Shown here piece after piece: positions 58,385 to 64,000 of a stretch of DNA of 64,000 bases (positions within the stretch are counted from its first letter, which is position 1; each line of letters begins with the position of its first letter). The DNA comes from Pseudomonas piscis (GTDB taxonomy: Bacteria; Pseudomonadota; Gammaproteobacteria; Pseudomonadales; Pseudomonadaceae): positions 186,001 to 250,000 of the forward strand of contig NZ_WHUV01000006.1 in NCBI RefSeq assembly GCF_009380155.1, in the 5' to 3' direction. The notes under the pieces were generated by a model. The model worked only from the letters and a program-made list of their open reading frames with translations. It made no database searches and had not been told where the DNA came from. The translations under genes were made by a program, and so were the position numbers.

Positions 58385-58526
58385 CTTTGTCATGGCTGGA
58401 AGTTGACTAAAAATAACAAAAAGGTCACTAGATGACCCTATGTGTCGCAAAAGTTGTTCGGGTACACTCGGTTTTTCGTGAATGGGCCCGTTCCGGCCCG
58501 CCTGTTTAGATCTTGCGAGGTTTGCC

Positions 58527-60305
58527 ATGGCTGACTACAAAGCGCCCCTGCGCGATATGCGCTTCGTCCTCAATGAAGTGTTCGAGGTCGCCAAGCTCTG
58601 GGCCCAGTTGCCAGCGCTGGCGGAAACAGTGGACGCTGAGACTGTCGAGGCGATCCTGGAAGAAGCGGGCAAGGTCACTGCCCGCAGCATTGCCCCGTTG
58701 AGCCGTAGCGGCGACGAAGAAGGTTGTCGCTGGAATGACACCGTGGTGAGCACTCCGGAAGGTTTCCCGCAGGCCTACCAGACCTATGCCGAAGGTGGCT
58801 GGGTCGGTGTCGGCGGCGATCCTGAATTCGGTGGCATGGGCATGCCCAAGGCGGTATCGGCCCAGGTCGAGGAAATGGTCAACTCCGCCAGCCTGGCCTT
58901 CGGCCTGTATCCGATGCTGACCGCCGGCGCCTGCCTGTCGATCAACGCCCACGCCAGCGACGAGCTCAAGACCACCTACCTGCCGAACATGTATGCCGGC
59001 GTCTGGGCCGGTTCCATGTGCCTGACCGAACCCCATGCCGGCACCGACCTGGGGATCATCCGCACCAAGGCCGAGCCACGGGCGGACGGCGCCTATGCCA
59101 TCACCGGGACCAAGATCTTCATCACCGGCGGTGAGCACGACCTGACCGAAAACATCATCCACCTGGTACTGGCCAAGCTGCCGGACGCCCCAGCCGGGCC
59201 CAAGGGCATTTCCCTGTTCCTGGTGCCCAAGTTCATGGTCAATGCCGATGGCAGCCTGGGCGAGCGCAACCTGGTGAGCTGCGGCTCCATCGAGCACAAG
59301 ATGGGCATCCAGGCTTCCGCTACTTGCGTGATGAACTTCGACCAGGCCGTTGGCTACCTGGTGGGCGAGCCGAACAAGGGCCTGGCGGCCATGTTCACCA
59401 TGATGAACTACGAGCGCCTCGGCGTAGGTATCCAGGGCCTGGCCACGGGCGAGCGTTCCTACCAGAACGCCGTGGAATATGCCCGCGATCGCCTGCAGAG
59501 CCGTGCCCCGACCGGCCCGCAAGCCAAGGACAAGACTGCCGACCCGATCATCGTCCACCCGGACGTGCGGCGCATGCTGCTGACCATGAAAGCCGCCAAC
59601 GAAGGCGGCCGGGCTTTCTCCACCTATGTGGCGATGCAACTGGACACCGCCAAGTTCAGTGAGGACGCCGAGACCCGCAAGCGTGCGGAAAGCCTGGTGG
59701 CGTTGCTGACTCCGGTGGCCAAGGCATTCCTCACCGACCTGGGCCTGGAGACCACGGTCCATGGCCAGCAGATCTTTGGTGGCCACGGTTACATCCGCGA
59801 GTGGGGCCAGGAGCAGCTGGTGCGCGACGTGCGCATCACCCAGATCTACGAAGGCACCAACGGCATCCAGGCCCTGGACCTGGTGGGGCGCAAGATCGTC
59901 GGCAGCGGCGGCTCGTTCTACAAGTTGTTCGCCGATGAGATCCGCCACTTCACCGCCACCGCCGATGCCCAGCTCGGGGAGTTCGTGCGGCCGTTGAATG
60001 CCGCGCTGGACAATCTGGATGAGTTGACTGCCTGGGTACTGGACCGCTCGGCCAGCAACCCCAACGAGATTGGCGCGGCGTCCGTGGAGTATCTGCAAGC
60101 GTTCGGCTACACCGCCTACGCCTACATGTGGGCACTGATGGCCAAGGCGGCGTTGGGCAAGGAGCAGCAAGACGAGTTCTACGCCAGCAAGCTGGGGACT
60201 GCGCGCTTCTACTTCGCCCGCCTGCTGCCGCGTATCCACTCCTTGAGCGCTTCGGTCAAGGCGGGCAGCGAATCGCTGTATCTGTTGCCGGCGGAGCAGT
60301 TCTAA
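58527..60305 (+). CDS. Acyl-CoA dehydrogenase, FadE-type (PA0508-like)
   Basis: 592 residues, a paralogue of the dehydrogenase at 54798 with the same architecture: SMCLTEPHAGTDLGIIRTKA, GTKIFITGGEHDL, FGGHGYIREWGQEQLVRDVRITQIYEGTNGIQALDLVGRK; predicted base E442. In P. aeruginosa the corresponding FadE2 prefers medium chains, so the pair likely covers different chain lengths. The ATG at 58527 follows GCGAGG; an upstream extension overlaps the promoter. No PsrA-type CAAAC/GTTTG palindrome was seen before this gene, so the two may be regulated differently. Confidence 0.93.
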   Translation: MADYKAPLRDMRFVLNEVFEVAKLWAQLPALAETVDAETVEAILEEAGKVTARSIAPLSRSGDEEGCRWNDTVVSTPEGFPQAYQTYAEGGWVGVGGDPEFGGMGMPKAVSAQVEEMVNSASLAFGLYPMLTAGACLSINAHASDELKTTYLPNMYAGVWAGSMCLTEPHAGTDLGIIRTKAEPRADGAYAITGTKIFITGGEHDLTENIIHLVLAKLPDAPAGPKGISLFLVPKFMVNADGSLGERNLVSCGSIEHKMGIQASATCVMNFDQAVGYLVGEPNKGLAAMFTMMNYERLGVGIQGLATGERSYQNAVEYARDRLQSRAPTGPQAKDKTADPIIVHPDVRRMLLTMKAANEGGRAFSTYVAMQLDTAKFSEDAETRKRAESLVALLTPVAKAFLTDLGLETTVHGQQIFGGHGYIREWGQEQLVRDVRITQIYEGTNGIQALDLVGRKIVGSGGSFYKLFADEIRHFTATADAQLGEFVRPLNAALDNLDELTAWVLDRSASNPNEIGAASVEYLQAFGYTAYAYMWALMAKAALGKEQQDEFYASKLGTARFYFARLLPRIHSLSASVKAGSESLYLLPAEQF

Positions 60306-60491
60306 GAGGCAAAGTGCCTGTAAGTCATTTCTTACGTTACGTGCTGCAGATCGCCCATATCGGCGAACGAGGGGCATCGCTAATCTACGTTACATGGACG
60401 TAGCGCAGGAAGCGCAAAGAAATAACACGGACACGTAGGATTCCGCCAGGATGGTGGAGTGAAATGGATGTCAGGGAAACAGTCTGCAAAG

Positions 60492-60512
60492 CCCCGCTTC
60501 GGCGGGGTTTTT
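60492..60512 (+). terminator. UUCG-loop terminator
   Basis: CCCCGC (60492-60497), TTCG tetraloop, GCGGGG (60502-60507), TTTTT. It lies 190 bases after the second dehydrogenase and 30 before the end of the convergent LysR gene. Confidence 0.88.
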
Positions 60513-60541
60513 CTTTTGTGCGGATTTTTTCCCGATCCGCT

Positions 60542-61471
60542 TCAGGCCAGGGTTTCTGGTAGTGCCGGTCCGCCGAGCCGCGCGTCCTGGCTGTGCAGCG
60601 GATCTTCCAATAGCGTGCGCAGCAATTCCAGGGTTCCCTGCTGACGCTGCAGATCACGGCAAACCAATCCGACTTTCAACGGCACTCTGGGCTCGCTCAA
60701 GGGTTTCCAGAGCAATTGCCGATTGCCGTTCTGCTGCTGGGAGCGTCCCGGCAGTACGGTGGCCAGCCGGGTATGGGGCAGGCTGTCGAGAATCCCGGCC
60801 ATGTTGTTCAGCTCCGCCTGTACCTGCGGGCGGCGCCCCAGGTTGGCCAGCTGGGCCTGCCAGATCTGGCGGATCTGGAACTCCTCTCCCAGTAGCAGCA
60901 TCGGCAGTTCGGCCGCTTGGCTCATGGAGACTTTCTTGAATTCACGCAGGGGATGCTGCTCGGGGATGACCAGGGTCAGTTCGTCTTCGTACAGCGGTAC
61001 GCCATGCAGCCCCGGTTGCCGCGGTGGCAGATAGCTGATGCCGATATCCAGCGAGCCATTGAGCAAGCGCCGTTCGATTTCCAGGCCGGTCAATTCGTAG
61101 ATCTGCACCACCAGGTGCGGCTGGGCCTTGCGCACCCGTTCGAGCATCTGCGGCACCAGGCTGCTGTGCACGGTTTGCAGCACGCCGATGGCCAGGGTCC
61201 GCAGGGCCTGGCCCTTGAAGTTGCGCAGGGCTTCGCGGGCCTGCTGCAGGCCATCGAGCAGGGGCAGGGCATGGTTGTACAGGGTATGCGCGGCCAGGGT
61301 CGGCAACAGGCGCTTGCTGCTGCGCTCGAACAGGCTCACATCCAGGTGCTGCTCCAGCTGGCGAATCTGCTGGGAAAGCGCTGGTTGGGAGATCGAAAGG
61401 CGCTCTGCGGCGCGCCCTACGTGACCTTCTTCATACACCGCGACGAAATAACGCAGTTGCTTGAAATCCAT
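60542..61471 (-). CDS. LysR-family transcriptional regulator
   Basis: 309 residues. The N-terminal winged helix is MDFKQLRYFVAVYEEGHVGRAAERLSISQPALSQQIRQLEQHLDVSLFER, very close to the CynR/BenM subgroup; the effector domain follows (LRTLAIGVLQTVHSSLVPQML, LDIGISYLPPRQPGLHGVPLYEDELTLVIPEQHPL). It is divergent from the aminotransferase gene with 101 bases to the upstream ORF, so that unit is the likely target. The effector is unknown. Confidence 0.88.
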   Translation of the reverse strand: MDFKQLRYFVAVYEEGHVGRAAERLSISQPALSQQIRQLEQHLDVSLFERSSKRLLPTLAAHTLYNHALPLLDGLQQAREALRNFKGQALRTLAIGVLQTVHSSLVPQMLERVRKAQPHLVVQIYELTGLEIERRLLNGSLDIGISYLPPRQPGLHGVPLYEDELTLVIPEQHPLREFKKVSMSQAAELPMLLLGEEFQIRQIWQAQLANLGRRPQVQAELNNMAGILDSLPHTRLATVLPGRSQQQNGNRQLLWKPLSEPRVPLKVGLVCRDLQRQQGTLELLRTLLEDPLHSQDARLGGPALPETLA

Positions 61472-61482
61472 AAGTAATTCTT

Positions 61483-61506
61483 ATCGAAAAAGCTTAAAAA
61501 TCGAAA
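61483..61506. promoter_or_regulatory. Candidate LysR-type operator
   Basis: A direct repeat ATCGAAA (61483-61489) and ATCGAAA (61500-61506) in an AT-rich stretch just upstream of the lysR-type gene, between it and the divergent aminotransferase unit. Confidence 0.4.
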
Positions 61507-61572
61507 TGGCCCAAAGCCCCGTAGGGGCCTAGTCTACGCCTATTCACAGGGCTTACAGGGCCACGAAAGAAG

Positions 61573-61704
61573 ATGAGTAGCGTTCAGGTCGATGGTTCTT
61601 ACATAGGAAAGGCAACAAACATCGACCCAGGACAGGTCTATGGCGAGGGCCAACGCACCCTTGCAAAGCAGCTCGGATCATGGTCATGGAGCCTGCGGGC
61701 ATGA
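61573..61704 (+). CDS. Possible 43-residue upstream ORF coupled to the aminotransferase
   Basis: An ATG at 61573 opens MSSVQVDGSYIGKATNIDPG and continues 23 more codons to a TGA at 61702-61704. That stop overlaps the aminotransferase ATG (61701) as ATGA. It uses codons rare in this genome (ATA, GGA, ACA, TCA), so it may be a leader peptide or not translated. GAAAGAAG precedes the start. No homologue is recognised. Confidence 0.4.
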   Translation: MSSVQVDGSYIGKATNIDPGQVYGEGQRTLAKQLGSWSWSLRA

Positions 61705-62984
61705 ACCTGTTCAACCTGCGTCGCACCCCGCCCAGCCTGGACCAGCTGGCCATGGCCCCGAGCGCGGCCACTGTGGTCGACAACCTCTCCAGCGACTGCC
61801 TGATGCCCAGCGTACCCAGGCCGCAACCGGTATTCGTCCGTGGCCAGGGCTCCTGGTTATGGGACAGCGACGACCGAACCTACCTCGACTTCACCCAGGC
61901 CGGAGCCGCCAACAGCCTTGGCCATAGCCCGTCGGTGCTGGTCAACGCCCTGACCGCCCAGGCGCAATCGCTGATCAACCCGGGTTCCGGGTTCTACAAC
62001 CGTGGCATGCTCAAGCTCGCCGCACGTTTGTGCCGCAGCACCGGCAGCGACCAGGCCTATCTGTTGGGCAGCGGTAGCGAGGCGTGTGAAGCGGCGATCA
62101 AGCTGGCGCGCAAATGGGGGCAACTGCATCGCGGTGGCGCGGCGGGCATCATCACCGCCAGCCAGGCTTGCCATGGCCGGGGGTTCGCCGCGCTGTCGGC
62201 GTCTGCGGGCAATGCCACCGGCAATCGGTTCGAGCCGCGCCTGCCGGGTTTCAGCCAGGTGCCGTTCAATGACCTGCCGGCCCTGCATGCGGCGGTGGAT
62301 GCACAAACCGTAGCGATCATGCTCGAGCCGATCCAGGGCGAGGCGGGAGTGGTGCCGGCCACCGAGCATTACCTCAAGGGCGTGGAGCGACTGTGCCGCG
62401 AGCTGGGCATCCTGCTGATCTTCGATGAAGTCCAGACCGGTATCGGTCGTTGCGGCACCTTGCTGGCCGAACAACTGTATGGCGTGCGCGCCGACATCAT
62501 CGCCCTGGGCAAGGGCCTGGGTGGCGGAGTGCCGCTGGCGGCCCTGCTGGCCCGAGGCAAGGCCTGCTGTTTCGAGCATGGCGAACTGGATGGCACTCAC
62601 CACGGCAATGCCCTGATGACCTCGGCCGGGCTGGCGGTGCTCGACTGCCTCCAGGAGCAGGGCTTCTTGCAGCAAGTGCGCAGCAATGGCCAATATCTGG
62701 GCCAGGGCCTGGTTCGCCTGGCCAGCCGTCATGCCCAGGGCCAGGTCCGTGGCCAAGGGCTGCTCTGGGGCATGACCCTGGCCGATGCCTCCGCCGAGGC
62801 AGTGGTCAAGGCCGCCTTGCAGGAAGGGTTGCTGCTCAATGCCGTGCAACCGGACTGCCTGCGCTTCACCCCGGCGCTGACCGTGAGCAAGGGCAATATC
62901 GATGAAATGCTGCTGCGCCTGGCCCGAGCCTTCGCCCGGGTCCGCACCGCGCAGCTGCAATGCCGCAAGGGGGTAGCCGTCTGA
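61701..62984 (+). CDS. Class-III aminotransferase (acetylornithine/ornithine aminotransferase type)
   Basis: 427 residues. PLP fold type I: GSGSEACEAAIKLARKW, the PLP-binding LIFDEVQTGIGRCGTLLAEQLYGVRADIIALGKGLGGGVPLAALLA (D in FDEVQ, lysine in LGKGLGGG), and THHGNALMTSAG. Close to ArgD, but the 30-residue N-terminal extension and separate genomic place argue for an accessory aminotransferase. The start at 61701 is supported by the ATGA overlap with the upstream ORF and by GGAG at 61687-61690; ATG at 61680 is the alternative. Its stop TGATG overlaps the next gene by one base. Confidence 0.85.
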   Translation: MNLFNLRRTPPSLDQLAMAPSAATVVDNLSSDCLMPSVPRPQPVFVRGQGSWLWDSDDRTYLDFTQAGAANSLGHSPSVLVNALTAQAQSLINPGSGFYNRGMLKLAARLCRSTGSDQAYLLGSGSEACEAAIKLARKWGQLHRGGAAGIITASQACHGRGFAALSASAGNATGNRFEPRLPGFSQVPFNDLPALHAAVDAQTVAIMLEPIQGEAGVVPATEHYLKGVERLCRELGILLIFDEVQTGIGRCGTLLAEQLYGVRADIIALGKGLGGGVPLAALLARGKACCFEHGELDGTHHGNALMTSAGLAVLDCLQEQGFLQQVRSNGQYLGQGLVRLASRHAQGQVRGQGLLWGMTLADASAEAVVKAALQEGLLLNAVQPDCLRFTPALTVSKGNIDEMLLRLARAFARVRTAQLQCRKGVAV

Positions 62985-63709
62985 TGCGTGTATTGATCCT
63001 GCAGCACAGCGCGGCTGCCGGTCCGGGGCGAATCAACCAGTGGCTGCTGGAGCGCGCCACCTCGGTGCATATCTGCCATGTGCATGCCCAGGCCCGCCTG
63101 CCACGGCTCGACAGCTTCGACCTGCTGATCCTGCTGGGCGGCCCCATGAGTGTGCATGACGAAGTCCAGGCGCCCTGGCTGGTCGCGGAAAAGCGCCTGC
63201 TGCGCAAGGCCCTGTCCGCCGGCAAGCGCGTGCTGGGCATCGGCCTGGGCGGCCAGCTCCTGGCCCAGGCCCTGGGCGCCCAGGTACGTCCTTGCGCGGC
63301 CAGCGAGATTGGCTGGTGGCCGGTGGAAAAGTATCCCAGCGCCCAGGATTCTCCCTTGGGGCTGGCGTTGCCGGAACGCCTGATGGCCTTCCACTGGCAT
63401 GGTGAAAGTTTCGATCTGCCCAAGGGCGCCCTGCCGCTGTATCGCTCCGCCGCCTGTGCCAACCAGGGGTTCATCTGGCAGGAACGGGCCATTGGCTTGC
63501 AGTGCCTGCTGCAGAGCGATTTGCAGAGCATCGAGGCGCTGCTGCAATCGCGCCCCCGGGGTTGGTTGAGCGCCGAGCAGGATGCCGGGCCTGAAAGCGT
63601 CGAAGACCGCCAGGCGATCCTCGCCGGCATCCCCCATTGCAGCGGCCTGGCGCCGACCCTGTTCCGAGTGCTGGACTACTTGTCCGGGCCCCTGCCGACC
63701 TTGCGCTGA
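62984..63709 (+). CDS. Class-I glutamine amidotransferase-like protein lacking the catalytic triad
   Basis: 241 residues with the class-I GATase fold (GMP synthase-type): LLILLGGPMSVHDEVQAPWLVAEKRLLRKAL, AFHWHGESFDLPKGALPLYRSAACANQGF. The nucleophile elbow, normally GICLGAQ, reads GIGLGGQ (Cys to Gly, codon GGC), and the His/Glu pair, normally LQFHLE, reads LQCLLQ. All three catalytic residues are replaced, so it should not hydrolyse glutamine. It overlaps the aminotransferase stop (TGATG) and ends with a strong terminator, so the two genes form one unit. It may be a binding or regulatory subunit. Confidence 0.85.
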   Translation: MRVLILQHSAAAGPGRINQWLLERATSVHICHVHAQARLPRLDSFDLLILLGGPMSVHDEVQAPWLVAEKRLLRKALSAGKRVLGIGLGGQLLAQALGAQVRPCAASEIGWWPVEKYPSAQDSPLGLALPERLMAFHWHGESFDLPKGALPLYRSAACANQGFIWQERAIGLQCLLQSDLQSIEALLQSRPRGWLSAEQDAGPESVEDRQAILAGIPHCSGLAPTLFRVLDYLSGPLPTLR

Positions 63710-63743
63710 CAGAATTCCTGAACCGTCTCGCGGTATAACGCAT

Positions 63744-63780
63744 CGCCCCGTGCCTGATCTTTCGCACGGGGCGTTTTTTT
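63744..63780 (+). terminator. Terminator after the amidotransferase-like gene
   Basis: CGCCCCGTGC (63744-63753), ten-base loop, GCACGGGGCG (63764-63773), then seven T (63774-63780). Confidence 0.93.
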
Positions 63781-63974
63781 GTCCCCGTCTTTTCCAGGCC
63801 CGAACACCCCCAGCGGCATGGCTCTGAAGCTACTGAGCATGGTGCACAAACATGGGATCGAGATCCGCGCCTGAGCGGGTCATGGGCCGCTTGGCAATTG
63901 GGCTGAACCCTGGCCAGGGACCAGGGTCGATTGCAGGTAGGGCTCATCCGAGCCATTTCTGTCAGGAGTCATCC

Positions 63975-64000
63975 ATGGATCTGATCCGCATTATCTTCGC
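63975..64000 (+). CDS. YqaE/Pmp3-family small membrane protein, start only
   Basis: ATG at 63975 after CAGGAGTCATCC opens MDLIRIIF before the window ends. This is the characteristic N-terminus of the 50-residue YqaE/Pmp3 proteins (usually followed by A-I-L-L-P-P-L-G), which are stress-induced two-helix membrane proteins. With eight residues the call is provisional. Confidence 0.55.

Larger units (their letters stand above)
58116..58526. other. Gap with hairpin, orphan terminator and acyl-CoA dehydrogenase promoter
   Basis: 411 bases without a credible protein. It contains a long hairpin (58165-58195), a stretch of 170 bases, an intrinsic terminator at 58365-58384, then an A-rich segment with GGTCACTAGATGACC (58423-58437) ahead of the next gene. 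The terminator is 250 bases past the nearest upstream stop, so it may end a small RNA. Confidence 0.5.

Noticed and set aside
58149..58406. 85-codon frame in the gap after the cyclase
   Set aside because: It reads through the hairpin and across a terminator, and its composition is random.
63818..63874. 18-codon frame MALKLLSMVHKHGIEIRA
   Set aside because: No ribosome site and it directly follows a terminator; too short to support.
1..64000. Mobile elements, phage genes, CRISPR arrays, tRNA or rRNA genes
   Set aside because: No transposase, integrase, phage structural gene, spaced direct-repeat array or recognisable stable RNA was seen on reading; a tRNA scan was not possible.

Overview
The window reads as chromosome of a high-GC Pseudomonas of the P. 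fluorescens group. The evidence is the complete glyA-soxBDAG-purU-fdhA methyl-group operon, an amiEBCRS amidase operon in the P. aeruginosa order, a long run resembling the P. aeruginosa PA0463-PA0508 neighbourhood (creBCD, fiuA/fiuR/fiuI, glcB, rarD, srkA, modE, comF, bioBFHCD, two 600-residue acyl-CoA dehydrogenases), and many REP-type palindromes in gene gaps. I see no tRNA, rRNA, CRISPR array, insertion sequence or prophage.

Layout. 1-3.7 kb: two paralogous Sel1-like lipoproteins around a DUF3592 protein, an SDR oxidoreductase and a small membrane protein. 3.7-4.4 kb: a gene-free dispersed repeat. 4.4-13.5 kb: glyA-soxBDAG-purU-fdhA, which oxidises sarcosine and disposes of the C1 units as serine, formate and CO2; the junctions that do not overlap hold palindromic repeats. 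13.7-16.4 kb: a lipoprotein, then an ECF sigma/anti-sigma pair beside a secreted fasciclin protein. 16.6-19.7 kb: a DUF2780 protein and a DUF350-DUF1190-glutathionylspermidine synthase-like cluster. 19.8-24.5 kb: the amidase operon with promoter, AmiR-type leader terminator and Crc/Hfq motif. 24.6-31.4 kb: acyltransferase, zinc-protease-like protein, creBCD, GST and small membrane proteins. 31.2-36.7 kb: fiuI-fiuR-fiuA siderophore uptake with a PepSY reductase-like protein and a 62-residue partner. 36.9-42.6 kb: exonuclease and CBS/nucleotidyltransferase signalling pair, orphan receiver, malate synthase G. 43-49.4 kb: gcvR, rarD, srkA, phoX, modE, comF. 49.5-54.5 kb: the biotin operon under a BirA operator that lies inside comF. 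54.7-60.3 kb: two acyl-CoA dehydrogenases (the first with a PsrA-type operator) around a diguanylate cyclase. 60.5-63.7 kb: LysR regulator, class-III aminotransferase, and an amidotransferase-fold protein that has lost its catalytic triad. The 3' end enters a YqaE/Pmp3-type gene.

Most of the window is conserved housekeeping and catabolic sequence. The best leads are the catalytically dead amidotransferase coupled to an aminotransferase, a 43-codon upstream ORF whose stop overlaps that aminotransferase start, an orphan hairpin-plus-terminator segment at 58.16-58.39 kb, a pair of perfect DnaA boxes between gcvR and rarD, the sigma/anti-sigma/fasciclin unit, and the 16-GGT microsatellite in the DUF1190 gene. 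No computation was run; identifications rest on motif and family recognition.
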